Positions 25,021 through 37,195 of a DNA stretch of 64,000 bases are shown here, piece after piece (position 1 is the stretch's first letter; every line of letters begins with the position of its first letter). This DNA comes from Siphonodentalium dalli (lineage: Eukaryota > Mollusca > Scaphopoda > Gadilida > Siphonodentaliidae), in the NCBI GenBank assembly GCA_032622095.1, contig CP136065.1, positions 64,215,094 to 64,279,093 of the forward strand, given 5' to 3'. The notes beneath the pieces were generated by a model. The model was not told the origin of the DNA and ran no database searches. It was given only the letters and a program-made list of their open reading frames with translations. A program made the position numbers and the translations under genes.

Positions 25021-27872
25021 CCCTTTCATGACAAAAACTGGCCTGGTACAGCATTACAGATCATGTGTCAAAAGGGAGCCTCGCATATATAAGAAAATAC
25101 ATTAACCTAACCATATTTACCTTGACCTTATAAGCCAGTGCATTCTCATATATTTGCGATTCTCCCTATATGGGCGACTCCCATACATAAGAGAATGCAC
25201 TGGCACAGTCTATTTAAAGATACGGGCGGCGGTGGGTATATTGTTAAAATATTCACCTCCGTCACAAACCGCCAAAAACAGAAATAATAGTAAAATAGTT
25301 GTTCTTATACCAATCAGAAATATGGCACAAAAAGGAAGTTATTGTCAAATGTTTTCCTTTGTTATGTAAACAAAAGCAAAAAATGTTACAGAATCTGGCT
25401 TTTGTTTAGATCCGAATATGGTAAACATAAAGAGCGTTATTTGTTACTGTTTTCCTGATATGGAAATGATAAAGAGCGTTTATCCCCTTGAACCCGACTG
25501 GCCGCAAAAGCGGTCAGCCAGAAAACGTTCATACACCCGACTGGCCGCAAAAGCGGCCAATAGCATTCGGTGACGTCATAAACATATGTAGCATGTTTAT
25601 ATGTGTTATAACCATTGGTATATCCACTTATATCTATGATAATGATTCCCAGGACTAGTTGGGGTTGGGAAATATGCGCTTGCGCACAGCGAAGCATTCA
25701 ACAAACGTACATATTTGAAGCGATTCGCGTAACATTATATATATGGGTTTTACATACAAGTTATGACCACTTACCTCAAGGTTACATCTCCATAAAAATA
25801 GTCCACATGACAGTTAATCCTTATATTTATATACAATTAGCGAAAAAGCCACTTTTGTAAATGTATTTAAATCGAAAAGTGTATCGTGACAAAAACAGCC
25901 CAAAATACCCAATAGCACCCTTGGCAAAAGTTAATAGGAACAATTTCTCTTCATATTGAAACCCGATGATGTATTAAAGTCAATCCTGCGCGAGTCCAAA
26001 TGCGCCCAAAACATTACGCGTTCGTCTTTCCAAACCCAATGACGTATCGATGGTGTTATGAGCTTGGTGTTATGAGCCTTTGCTCATTCACCGAGAAATA
26101 ACTGCAACTAGCGACGTGGGCGCCGACCAATCAGAATGCTGGATTTAGTGATGACAACACTTAGTATGTAAATATACATTGTTGAGCGGTTTGCATGATT
26201 GTAGAAAGACACCATTTCGATCACTCTTATGGGTTTAAATTATTATTGTATACATAATCAGTGTTCTGGCATATGTGAGGAATGCACAGTCACTTATTTG
26301 AGTCGATTTGTTCGCGCATGCGCATTGGATACAATGATAAATGTATGGGTTTTTGTGTAACGATACAATCACACCAAGGATCCCCACAGCAAATGAGTTT
26401 GCATTATACAGTTACTCGTTTCGACATTGCATCATGCAGAGTAGTCTTGTGGAAAGAGTTTGCATGGTCACAATATCATCTAGTGCGATCTACCTGCGCG
26501 TGCGCATTACAAACACGTGTCAAATCTTGCTTTATTGAACAATTCTGTAAAGTTTAAGACCTGTGGCACAATTTGAGCATCACCATCACCATGAAGTGGT
26601 GTCATACGATCACTTGGGATATATGCTTAGCAACCATTGATACCGTTAAATACAAGTTGGGTTCACTTTTCTGACCAGGTCTATCTCAAATTTCACAACA
26701 TGGAATTGACTCCATAGAAAACGCAGTTTCTTAGCGCGAAATTACGACGCTATAAGCTACAATTGAATATTACTTTCAATTCCGGGTAGTTGCATATAAC
26801 CGTTACCAGGGAGTGATCGTGTAGCAAAGTTTACCAATCTTAAAAATACTCTGGTCCATTGGAAGTTTCAGACACGTGGCACCATTTGAACATAACCATC
26901 AACATGTGCATGCCATGGAATGTCTAAATTGGGGCATAATACAATTGAATGCATGCATAGTGCAATGGTGTCATTCTATCATTTGGGGTATTTGCTTAGC
27001 AACCGTTGCTACCATTAGATACAAGTTAGGTTCACTCTTCTGGTCATATATATCTCAAATTCACAATAGGGTATTGACTGCCTCAAAAACGCCACTTCAT
27101 TGGACTGAATTACGACGATAAAGCTATAATTGTATTTTACTTTCAATATCGGGTAGTTACCTAGCAACCGTTACCAGGGAGTGACCATGTGGCAATGTGA
27201 CCATATCTTAAAATAATCAGTGGTCCATGGGGAACATACCTCTAAAGTTTCATACATGTGGCACCACTTGAACATAAACGACACCATACGCATAAACACT
27301 GCCTATTATATATATATATATACAATATGTCAAGATACCACTGGGAGCACAGGGTCAGGGTGTCGATCGTTGTGGGGAGCTAGGGTTCAAAGGGTTATAT
27401 CATTTATATTAAAATATATGCCAAACATAATCAGTGCGTAAATAGTATATTGTCGTCAAGACGTACGATGGTGTACGTAAACAAGAGCCTGCTCGTGTTA
27501 CAGAAGATTTGCTGCCATTTACATAACACAGCGCAATTCTATTGGTTAATCACACACAAATGATATAAACGCTCTTTATTATTTCCATATCAGGAAACAG
27601 TCACAAATAACACTCTTTATGTTTACCATATCCGGATCTAAACAAAATCCTGAAACGTAACGTTTTTTGCTTTTGTTTACATAACAAAGGAAAAAAAACA
27701 TTTGACAATAACATACTGTTTATGCCATATTTATGATTGGTATACGAACTAAGTATGTCTATATTTTACTATTCTTTCTGTTTATGCCGGTTTTTGTGGA
27801 GCTGAACATTTTAACAGCATACCCACCACCAACGCCGCCGGTATCTTTAATGCGGCAACAGTCGTGAAAGGG
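25021..27872. mobile_element. TTAA-flanked foldback element, 2.85 kb, piggyBac-like ends
   Basis: Bounded by TTAA at 25017-25020 and 27873-27876. Ends are CCCTTTCATGAC and GTCGTGAAAGGG. Inverted arms of roughly 280 bp (about 25217-25480 and 27563-27850) share TGGGTATATTGTTAAAAT, CTTTTGTTTACATAACAAAGG and AACATAAAGAGCGTTA-type sequence. Just inside the left end lies a pair of diverged B-type hairpin modules (about 25069-25206). The middle has a short repeat at 25496-25558 (CCCGACTGGCCGCAAAAGCG twice) and a tandem duplication at 26551-27244. No transposase frame is present. Arms outside the hairpins are diverged, so the insertion is not recent. Confidence 0.75.
26551..27244 (+). repeat. Diverged tandem duplication (315 + 382 bp)
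   Basis: The unit starting AAGACCTGTGGCACAATTTG (near 26556) recurs from about 26863. Shared blocks are TTGCTTAGCAACC, GGTTCACT, TCAATTCCGGGTAGTT / TCAATATCGGGTAGTT and CGTTACCAGGGAGTGA. A partial third start lies at 27245. The second unit carries about 60 extra bases. Confidence 0.8.
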
Positions 27873-27876
27873 TTAA

Positions 27877-28964
27877 ACCAAACAAACTACACACATACCA
27901 CGACGCCATCTTCGATCTCAACGACCATGTCCCAGACACCGATGGATAAAAAGGTGAAAATCATTAGCAAGTAAGGCGAATGTCTTCATTTGTTGCTAAT
28001 GATAATCCCGAAAGAAGGCATCGGATGCGTGCGATGCTTGTTAATAAGAATCAGGACGGGCCATGATTTCGGATGATCAGATAATTCACACGTGTCAGCA
28101 TAAATGGACGGTAAAACATCAATAATGATCAATAATGGTAATAAACATATAGATTATGCGAACTTCTGTACCCACGCTCTTCCGGAGTTGATGGTTATAC
28201 CAGTCAAATCTTCGTATGCGGGGCGTCACTTGTAGAAAAGTCTGCCTAATGACACATGACTGGGGCCTTTTATGTACCCTTAGATCTTGACAGAACACAT
28301 GCGTCCATATTCGTTTTTCTCGAAACAACGATATGCATTCAAATTCAGACGTTGATGTGTTGTATCTATAATGACTGCTGCTATGCACCAACTAATTTGG
28401 CTAACCAACCATTAAATCTATTTGTTTATACAGTTTCAAAGTAAGTGTTTTCGAGATATCGTACCGATATCTTGCAACATCCGTCCGAAATTTGGGAGAG
28501 AAAAAGCTGCCCACTTGAGTGTCAGCCTGATAGCCTCATGTATTCTACAAATTGGTCAAATCAGCCAATATGTGCCACAGTGTATCTTATAGGCCATAAC
28601 ATGTCCGTTTGGTTTATATATCTTTCACTTGACGCAATCGATTGAGGCGAAGTCGATATATCGTACCGTGAATTATCAAGTTCTCCAACCGTGATCGTAA
28701 TAATTGAAATGATAGCTGTGTATATATGATGACTACATATCTATGACCGCTATTTTAATGGTTGACTGAAGTTGACTTAACAAGTTTTCGATAAGATATC
28801 TCGGTGTTCCTTCATTTGTTTCTGTCGAGTTATATATATTTTTTTTAATGGACATGTCATGACCAATAAGAAAATGAAATGTGTTGATATTGAAACAACC
28901 GGCTTTTATGCATCGATGAGGAATATGACTGATGGTGTGTTTTCGCCAAAATAGGAATGGTATA
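27877..28964. other. unannotated stretch with a segment repeated at 30150
   Basis: No gene recognised. Positions 28108-28250 and 30150-30292 are diverged copies of one segment (shared GCCCACGC/ACCCACGC, TTCCGG, GATGGTTATAC / GATGGCTATAC, CTTCACTTGTTGAAAA / CGTCACTTGTAGAAAA). Confidence 0.45.
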
Positions 28965-29402
28965 TCTATATATAAAAGAGTAGGATCTGTCTATCTGTCT
29001 GGATTTTTTCCCCAAACCCCTCGACCGATTTCAACCAAATTTGTTTTGGTGACTCGGGGTACCCTGGCGGATGTTATAACGGCCTTAGTTTTTTTTTCTT
29101 CAAAATGTTTATTTAAAAAAAAAAAAAAATTAAAAAAAAAATTGTTTTGTTCAATTGAGCAAGGAGTTCAAATTAAAAACTAAATTTAATTAATTTTTTT
29201 TTATAAAAATATTTAGACGATCAAAATGTGCGTGTAACGCATAAAAGCGCCACCGCTGAATAAAGGCTCTGTGTAAGATTAAAATGTGCGCAAAGTGCAC
29301 AAATGGACCACAGGCCCCTAACGCATAGATGTGCCTCATGCCCAGTTGTGCATGGACCTCTGGCCACGCCGACACCGAATAAAGGCTCCCTGTTTCAGCT
29401 AG
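28965..29402 (+). mobile_element. Probable non-autonomous Helitron, copy H2
   Basis: The left end TCTATATATAAAAGAG is preceded by A (28964). The right end CTAG (29399-29402) is followed by T (29403). The 5' segment resembles H1 (TCTA, TATATA, then GATCTG). Contents: a long poly-A/T tract and two copies of GAATAAAGGCTC (at about 29257 and 29378). Unlike H1 and H3, no strong hairpin precedes the 3' CTAG, so the call is weaker. Confidence 0.55.
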
Positions 29403-29452
29403 TATTATATATTGGTATATTTGGTATTTTTCTCCAGGGGCATGTAGCTTAA

Positions 29453-29846
29453 CCCTTTACCCAACAGAACGGCCCTGTGCCAATGCATTCTCTTATATAT
29501 GCGAGTCGACCATAGGTCGCCTCGCATATATAAGAGAATGCATTGGCTTAACACATTAAAAATTATAAAATTGTTAAAGAATGTAAGAAAAAATGGTAAA
29601 AAGTGTTAAAAAGTGTTTTTTTAGGCCAATGCATTCTCTTATATATGCGAGGCGACCTATGGTCGACTCGCATATATAAGAGAATGCATTGGCACAGGGT
29701 ATAACTGTAACCATCACAATGTGGTCAATGAGCCGGTTCCAATGATATCCATATTTGTATGGTTTTATTGAGACAGACCGAAGATATTTTAGGCTGTTGA
29801 AGCTTTATTTGGCCGGTTTTGGCCGGTTTGTTGGGTAAATAAAGGC
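29453..29846 (+). mobile_element. Double-hairpin TTAA MITE, copy A4
   Basis: TTAA at 29449-29452 and 29847-29850. The left end CCCTTTACCCAACA is intact; the right end TGTTGGGTAAATAAAGGC has a small insertion. Modules at 29479-29547 and 29625-29693 keep 27-bp perfect arms. The right unique segment matches A3. It inserted only 46 bp after the end of Helitron H2. Confidence 0.85.
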
Positions 29847-29850
29847 TTAA

Positions 29851-31984
29851 AAAATTAATTAGCTGCACGACGTTCGAGTTGCCCACCTTCAACAATCCTA
29901 CAACTGCACCTCGTTTTCTTGTGCCCAAGTGACCAGGTCTGCGTGAGTTGCATGCAGCACGTACGTGGTAAATAAAAATCAATATTGTGATATATATTCA
30001 ATTTGACAACATCTTTTCCCAAATAACTATTGTTATTTTTAATATAGAATATTACTTGCAGTACACACACACTGCGATTAATGTTCTCAATATCTTAACT
30101 TAAAAATATCTTATAAGAGAGCTCAGAACGGAACACTCAATCACAAGTCAGCAATTGTGATCAATAACGATCATTCACATATACATTGTGCAAGCTTCTG
30201 CGCCCACGCATTTCCGGCGATGATGGCTATACAAGTCAAAGCGTTGGCTGCGGGCTTCACTTGTTGAAAACCGCACATAACATGTATAACAAGAACAAAA
30301 ATATGCATGCATCAGATCACCCATGAATTATTTTACTAAAAAGTTCATAATTTTTTGTTTAAGTTCATAACGTTTATGCATTCCATACCCAGACATGAAC
30401 ATGCATTCATATCCATTAAGAACCAATTAATAAGATACGACATGACACCTCTCTTAGATCTTTTTGGAAATCGGCATCGGCTTACACTTTAGTGTGTCCC
30501 AATTGACGCCAATGTATTTGGGCTGGTTTGATGCGATTCGGTATGATTACTCGCATAGCGCAGTGATGACGGAGAAGGTACTGTATCGAGTTCGCAAAAC
30601 CAATGGTAATTTTCCAGGTATTTGAAGTCATATGAATCCATTCACATTTTCCCTGTAAGTTGTGCACGCTTATGGAGAGAAGCTACATTCCAAACCGCCC
30701 ATATCATGTTACACACGAATACATAATTTAGACATGAATTGAATATTATAACTTAGTTACTTCTGTTTGACGCTACATTAGCTTACTTACATACACAAGT
30801 TTGTAAATAAACACATAAACACAAAAACATAACATTCATATAGTAAACTTGAAATTAACCACACGAGTATATATATGTCCATACATGTATGTGCTACTTG
30901 CGCCAGTTCTTGGTCTGCGATACATGTCTGCTTTGGGGTACAGTTTTTAATCTCATGGGAATTTCCCGATCTCGATTCATCGCCGACAAACAAATAATGC
31001 CTTGGTCGCACGAAATCGATACTTAACCATCCTTACTTCACTTTGATTCATTCATCGTCTGCGCCATCTTGTACTTTATGGTCTCCTGTATATATGTTGG
31101 GTTATCTATATTTGTCATTTTGTTTTTGTTCACCATTTGTATTTACTACATTATATTAACTCTTCATGATATGGAGGATAAATAAAAAATATATATATAA
31201 ATATATATTACGTTTGGGTGAAATTAATGGCATTATAGAGGGACACAAGACACTCTCAGTGGGTAACTGTGCAAAATATGAAATTACCATATATACTCTA
31301 AATTAACGACTGCGCGTAAAACGTATGTATATAGATAACACTGCTTAGTAATTGTTATTATTATATCAGATGCCTTATTTCGTGGGGTGATGACGATTAA
31401 TTACCCCCCCCCCCCCGTACACAAGGGTTCATCGAAAGACTAATCCTTGCCATTTCGTGGCAATCGTTGGTCAATCGTATATCCGGGTATCTGAGATATC
31501 CAACATTCATAATGTAAAAAAATCATGTGATCAACCACTTCGCAGCTTTAAAACCCAATAAAACACCAGACTCTGTTCGTTTGGTGCAAATTATTATAAA
31601 ATATAAACTACCAACATTGTCGCGTGGAAGTTGGTAGTGTGTTACTATAATGAACCATTATAGTTCGTGGCAATGGGAGAGAACTTCGCTTGAGAAGTCA
31701 GATGGAGAATCGTGTCCAATTCATCATTACCAATCAAAAACAATCCGGATTTACTTGTATGAGCCAGTCCACAGTTGCAACAATGGGAAGCCCGCGGCTT
31801 CGTGACCAGGACATCTAGCTAACTGATAAAGTCACATATACCGGTGATATAGCGGCGAAAATTCCACATCAAAGTGATTTAAAGCAATTTAAAAAGTGGG
31901 TCGGATCCGGAATCCGGAAAAGAAAACTTTTTCGGCCAAATCCGGATCCACAATCTGGGTTAAAGTTAGTCCCTCATTTCATCC
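29851..31984. other. unannotated stretch
   Basis: No gene recognised. Contains the second copy of the 28108 segment (30150-30292), a C13 run at 31404-31416, and two adjacent hairpins: ACTACCAAC/GTTGGTAGT (31607-31638) and ACTATAATG/CATTATAGT (31644-31664). A GGATCCGGA-rich inverted patch lies near 31903-31953. Confidence 0.45.
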
Positions 31985-32365
31985 ATACAATGTCGTCCCC
32001 TAACTCCATACAGCGCTCTCTACGCTATCGCTGCGATATATCACTGCCACAATGATGAGTGTACTTTGCAGACGATAAACTATTTTTACAGATCGTCGCG
32101 GAACTGTATTTACTACTATTTAGTCACCTATTATCTTGTTTTGACCACCAAATTTTTTTTAAAATTTGCAATAATGGTAATTCTTTCGGTATTGATAAGA
32201 ACAATATGAACTGAGCCTGACATATACAATTTTAATCCTAAAACATAAGAACTAAAAGCACGTAAGAAATCCTTACCAATTAATGTCATTATGGCAGTGG
32301 TATCTCAGCGCAGCGATGGGAGATATACTCTGCCTGGAGTTTGTGTCGTCCCACACTAGTCGATT
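31985..32365. mobile_element. Possible foldback element
   Basis: Imperfect inverted arms: about 31997-32060 (ATCGCTGCG, ATCACTGCCACAATGATG) and 32284-32345 (GTCATTATGGCAGTGGTAT, CGCAGCGAT, CTGGAGTTTG). Only one copy seen; edges uncertain. Confidence 0.45.
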
Positions 32366-32532
32366 TAATTAGAAATCGACTGGTTGTTTGATCATTTATT
32401 TTAAGTGACATTTGCATAAATTACATTAGTGTGAAACAAAAAAAGAAGGTTGACATAAACGCACCCGGCCTCCTGGGCCTATAAGTCACTATAATATCCC
32501 AATATGTTTCTCATTCTCACGTGATAATTCCA

Positions 32533-32536
<4 letters not shown>

Positions 32537-32617
<81 letters not shown>
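32537..32617. repeat. (CT)40 microsatellite
   Basis: Eighty-one bases of uninterrupted CT repeat, preceded by a degenerate CATTCA. The Ser-Leu frame across it is an artefact. Confidence 0.98.
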
Positions 32618-32620
<3 letters not shown>

Positions 32621-32989
32621 TTCATACATATATACAATGTTGTGCCCGCCAACCTGTTTATATTAATTTAGGTAGGAGATGGTGTGGTAGTTGTTGTGCA
32701 CATTCTCTTATTATTTTGCCATATTTATCGCTGTCTAACATACAATTGATAATTTCTTCTGCTGTATGCTTTATTTATGAAGGTAGCACATTATCTTGGG
32801 TATTTATTCATTAATGTTTGGATTGCATCATTATCAGATTTCATCATTTCAGTTAGATGTTCCTTTTTTTATTTTTTTGCGAAAAGTTCCTTTCTAATAC
32901 TGTATTGTAATTCAATTGAGTATTTGTCACTTAAAACAAGCATTCTGATTGGCCGAGAGCGGCTAACTTTCGTTTTCGATTCACCGACA
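32618..32989. other. unannotated stretch
   Basis: No feature recognised; frames of about 100 codons overlap the CT tract or lack motifs. Confidence 0.4.
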
Positions 32990-33190
32990 TCGGCCGCTTC
33001 AGCGTGCATCAAATCTGAATGTAGCACGGTCAAATTTCTTCGGCGCAGAACGAGTAGCGAAACGAGCACACCCGCGCGTTGTTGTCTATAGATACCGTTA
33101 ATCGGCCGCTTCAGCGTGCATCAAATCTGAATGTGGCACGGTCCAATTTCATCGGCGCAGAACGGAGTAGCGAAACGAACCAACCCGCCC
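32990..33190 (+). repeat. 112-bp-spaced direct duplication
   Basis: TCGGCCGCTTCAGCGTGCAT at 32990 recurs at 33102, followed in both by CAAATCTGAATGT, GCACGGTC, TCGGCGCAGAACG and AGTAGCGAAACGA. About 80 bp of each unit match well. Confidence 0.85.
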
Positions 33191-33301
33191 CACAGGAAAT
33201 GGTTACGGAGCAGTGTTCCGAGTAACGCAATGAACAAACCCAATGATTTGTGCACGGTAACAACGGCGAAATGAAAGTCTCGATTCGTGTCATGAAAATG
33301 A

Positions 33302-34076
33302 CTAAATGATACTTTTTATACAGTTTTTGTGTGCAAATTCCTTACTAGATTGAATTACAATGGAGATAAACGTACCCTGTTTCGTTGTACCATTCGAATC
33401 CCAGAATGTACAACTCAACAGGGTATGTTTATCTCCTAAATAAAGGATGCATTTTAAAAGGAAATGTTTCTCATCTTCAATGTCTTTTGTATCGGGGCAG
33501 AATGTGCACAACCGTTCATGGGTTTTTTTCTCCTTTAAATCTACCCGTTTCAATTATCAAAGGGAGTACCCCACATCTGAATTGTGCCAATAATGATCTG
33601 TTTGAGCAGGCAAGATTCATTGAGACATATTCCTCAGTTTTAAATTCAAATTTAAACAGAATATATGTTCTTAGCTTTGGTACATGTTCCAGGCTTTCTT
33701 GCCATTTGTCATTAAAGTATATGTCAATAAGGTTGTTTGCTTCATCTAGATCACAAACCAATCTGTTGTCACAAATGTCAGTTTTATCAAGTATTTGACA
33801 AATTTCCTTTAACTCCGAACTCCATCCAGCATGTCCACAACTGTAATCCCATTCAAATGCTCTATATGTTAGACGGTTTCTATTCATCGTGACTAGGTTA
33901 TTCCAATGCCTTAGCATATTTATCCATCTCCGTTGTCTGGAAGGCCTGATCCCCATATCGCCTGTTATGGCTAATAAAGGGGTATCGAAGGCTACGGTTC
34001 TGCACAGGGTCAATACTAGTATGTTTTCCAAAACCCCAAATCCCAGATCCATAGTCCAAAAACAGGGTTGATACAT
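33302..34076 (-). pseudogene. LINE 1 C-terminal region with Cys/His knuckle
   Basis: The piece at 34076-33516 contains GDMGIRPSRQRRWINMLRHW and LACSNRSLLAQFRCGVLPLI then ETGRF. The overlapping-frame piece at 33553-33302 has CTFCPDTKDIEDEKHFLLKC, a CCHC-like knuckle. This layout (GDMG helix, ETGRF, then the C-x2-C...H-x4-C motif) is typical of the C terminus of jockey/CR1-like LINE ORF2. Confidence 0.85.
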
Positions 34077-35176
34077 GTAGATATCAATTTATCAAAAGTT
34101 TTGAACCCAAAGTCTTTATAAGGGTGTATCCTTGAAATTATTGACCCCAGTGCTCTACCGCCAGCGGTAGCCAAGATATCTGATGTGTGGGTAAAGGATT
34201 TGTCTTCATGAAGTATTATCCCAAGATATTTATATCTGTCTATAATTTCCAATGAGATATTCTTCAGTTTAAAGTCATACTGTGTCTTGGACATGGATTT
34301 CGCTCTGAACTGCACTAATTTGGTTTTGTTTTTATAAAGAGCCATACTCCATTTTGTAGTCCACCTATGCAATATTTGAAGTAATTCTTGCATATAATTT
34401 TCATAGTTGGATAATAGGGCTATATCATCTGCGTATAGAAGAATGCCACATGGTTCATATTCCCCGATGGGTACACATATCCCTGATTGTGTTATGTCCA
34501 TTGCTAAATCGTTGATGAACAGTGAGAATATGGTACTAGACATACTTCCACCTTGCTTGACACCAACGGTACATTCAAAGTCTTCTGAGAGTATACCATT
34601 TATGTTAATACAGGAGGATGTTGACTGATATAGGCTTTTTATTGCATTATAAAATTGACCGTCAAACCCCATTCTGAGCAATTTGTTATATAACATTTCA
34701 CGATTCACTGTGTCAAACGCTTATTGGAAGTCTACGAATGTTATAAAAGTTTCTCTGTTAGCTTTAATAATTGTGGATATTGTATGGGTATTGTCAATGC
34801 AAGATCTTCCAGGTTTAAAGCCACACTGTTCATCAACTATTAGCTCATTCAATTCAGCATATTGCATAAGACTACTATTTAGGATTGAAGTAAATAATTT
34901 GCTACATGTATTAAGTAGTGAGATTCCCAGATAGTTGTTGTGTACCCTGGGGTTAAGTGTTGCATTTTTGAGGATTGGGTGGATAATGGCTTTCTTCCAT
35001 AATGTAGAGATAATTCCTGTGTCAAAAGTAATTTGGAATAGTTCATGTATAACTTTGATTACAGGTTGGTACTTGAGTGATTCGTATGGGATGCCATCAC
35101 AGCCGCTGGATTTAGAGTGTTTTGCTTTATTTACTACCTTCTTTACTTCGTCAATGCTTATAGGAGCATTTAACAA
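34016..35176 (-). pseudogene. LINE 1 reverse transcriptase domain
   Basis: The first piece (35176-34721) carries SSGCDGIPYESLKY, WKKAIIHPILKN and EQCGFKPGRSCIDNTHT, ending FVDFQ at a stop codon where the family has a lysine before AFD. The second piece (34708-34016) continues in the same frame with GVKQGGSMSSTIFSLFINDL, the catalytic YADD (34424-34435), WSMALYKNKTKLVQF and YKYLGI. The domain is thus complete in outline, inactivated by a single nonsense codon, and followed by a frameshift near 34016-34076. Confidence 0.9.
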
Positions 35177-35267
35177 TGGACTAGATTCCTATATAGTGGA
35201 TCTAGGAATTTGTCTCCAACGAACCTGTTGTTTGTTATTATATCAGTTAGTGCTTTGTCATTTGTGT

Positions 35268-35960
35268 TCATGTTGTTACATGGGTTATATAATTCATTAA
35301 ATGTATTTTCCATGTTTTCAGAATTGTTGCCTTATCACGATGCACCGAACCATCAGGGTTACAAACTTGATCTGGTATCCGTGTTTCCTTGCTTGGGCCA
35401 AGTTTCTTTATTTTTTCCCAAAATGTTTTTGGATCACCTTGTGTCAAAGCTTCTGTGTCTATCATAAGTGTTTTGCCAAATTTCCAAACATAAAATCGTA
35501 ATTTTCTATTGAAAATTTTCCGGGAAATGTTAAGAGATTTGTGTGCATTTTGACTCTCTTTCCCTGTTTTCCACTTTTATGTAAGTTTAACATGTGTTTT
35601 TCATTGTTATGCATTTCTGTCCACAAATTTGTTAATTCTTGGTTCCAGAAAGGTTTCATGTATTTAAATTTCTTATTAACTTTTGTGCTTCCTCCTGTTG
35701 GCTTTTTGGGTAGTACATTTTCAAGCTCAAGCTTTAGTGATTTAAATAATTTTGAGTAAATTATTTCTATTTGAGTTAGTGATTCCTCGGTGGATTCGAT
35801 GCATCTTGAAATATCGAGCAACAATTCTGAAAGTTGACCATCTGCTAAATAGGTTTCAGGTAGACCATTTTTTAGTTTTGTCACAGTTGATGTTTGTTCA
35901 ATATTAAAGGATTTCACTTCATGACAGTGAATATGTGTTGGTTCATTTTCAGGAGTATAT
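35268..35960 (-). pseudogene. LINE 1 linker between endonuclease and RT
   Basis: Open pieces at 35462-36061 and 35268-35465 contain KPFWNQELTNLWTEMHNNEK and FWEKIKKLGPSKE followed by a VCNPDGSV stretch. Both are typical of the segment between endonuclease and reverse transcriptase in jockey-like LINEs. The two pieces are in different frames, so at least one indel separates them. Confidence 0.75.
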
Positions 35961-36375
35961 CTAAAATACAAAAAAACTATGATCAGGGGGTTTACTCCTT
36001 TCGCCGATAAGGTGTAGTAAGTTGTTGTTTTCAATAAGTGATGATTGAGTAAGAACTTCAAATTGGTTGCAAGTGTTTATCATGTTATGACAAACACATA
36101 TATAATCAACCACATATTTACCTCTGTGGCTGATTGAAGTGAAACTATATTTCAAACTATGACCCCTACTATCCAGGCAGCAATATTTAGCTTCATTTAG
36201 AAAGTCTATAAATGACCTACCATGTTGGTTGATAACTGTATCAATATTTTCCCTCTTGGGTATATCATCAAATTCTTCATTGAAATCTTGTAGCCCCCTA
36301 TTCTACCGTTAAAGTTACCACAGATAATGGTGGGGTAATTGTTACAATGAATATAAATCTCAGTGAGTAATGAAG
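35961..36375 (-). pseudogene. LINE 1 endonuclease fragment
   Basis: Minus-strand translation shows ICGNFNGRIG (the asparagine-containing GDFN-type motif, with D changed to N, at 36308-36319). After a frameshift come an IDFLNEA-like helix, SISHRGKYVVDYI and finally PPDHSFF. These match the C-terminal half of an APE-type endonuclease, which nicks target DNA for reverse transcription. The N-terminal half is absent. Confidence 0.75.
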
Positions 36376-36411
36376 AGAAGAATGCACACGGCTACGGACA
36401 AGAGACCAGGA

Positions 36412-36447
36412 CACACCGGGCCGACCATGGTTGTTCGACCCGGTGTG
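36412..36447. repeat. Hairpin just beyond the LINE 1 5' break
   Basis: CACACCGGGCCGA pairs with TCGACCCGGTGTG (one mismatch), with a loop of 10 bases. Its GC richness stands out from the flanks. Confidence 0.75.
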
Positions 36448-36467
36448 AGAAAAAATTTTAAACTATA

Positions 36468-37195
36468 CAAGAAAATCGCAAATCCTAGCATCTAGACTGG
36501 CCTCAACTGAAGTTTTCCTGGTGTTGGAAATTTCAAACCTGATACTCTCCCTCAGGTTGGAAAATTCTTCAACTAATGACCATTTCTGTCCACAAGTTTG
36601 ACCAAATGTGGTTAAATATTGTTTTGCTGAACTAATTATCAGTTTTGTATTGGCCATGGGGAGGGGCAATGCCAATGCAATGACAATGCGACAATTTTGA
36701 AATCTGAACAAGAAAATCGCAAAATCCTAGCATCTAGACTAGCCTCAAGCCTTCCTACAGTTGGAAATTTCAAACCCTACACCCCCACTTAGGTTGGAAA
36801 ATTTCCAACTGATGACAATTCCAATGACAATGTTGACCAAATGTATGACAATATTGTTTTCTTAAATTAACTAGAAGTTTTTGACTGGCCACGGGGGAGG
36901 GACCAGGACACAAGCTTTCCAAGTGTTGGAAATTTCCAACCTGTCACCCCCTCTAAGGTTGGAAAATTTCCAAATGATGACTATTTCTGTCCAAATTTTT
37001 TACCAAAAATAGGAACATATGCAAATATTGGTCCAAAAACAATAAATTGTTTTATAATCAAACTACAAGAACATTTCAACATATTGTTGGTGTGAAATTT
37101 CCAACTAATGTTTTGGCAGGTATGAAATTTCCAACTGTTGAAAATTTTGACCAAAGTTGGGGGGACACCCCCCCAAACCCCCCTGTCACCACGTC
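36468..37195 (+). repeat. Repeat family F, copy 2 (three diverged tandem units)
   Basis: Three units around 36468, 36708 and 36895 share AAGAAAATCGCAAA, CCTAGCATCTAGACT, GTTGGAAATTTC and GGTTGGAAAATT. The end (37085-37195) matches 14750-14855: GGTATGAAATTTCCAACTGT then GACCAAAGTTGGGG and a C-run. Class unknown. Confidence 0.7.

Larger units (their letters stand above)
33302..36375 (-). mobile_element. LINE retrotransposon 1 (APE-type, 5' truncated, decayed)
   Basis: On the minus strand the recognisable order is: the C-terminal part of an APE endonuclease (about 36375-35961), a linker (35960-35268), reverse transcriptase (35176-34016) and a C-terminal region with a Cys/His knuckle (34076-33302). 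This order is that of jockey/CR1-type LINEs. The 5' half of the endonuclease and anything upstream are missing. The frame is broken by one nonsense codon in the reverse transcriptase and several frameshifts elsewhere. No target duplication or A tail was identified. Non-functional. Confidence 0.9.

Noticed and set aside
32521-32814. Ser-Leu repeat protein
   Set aside because: Produced by the (CT)40 tract.
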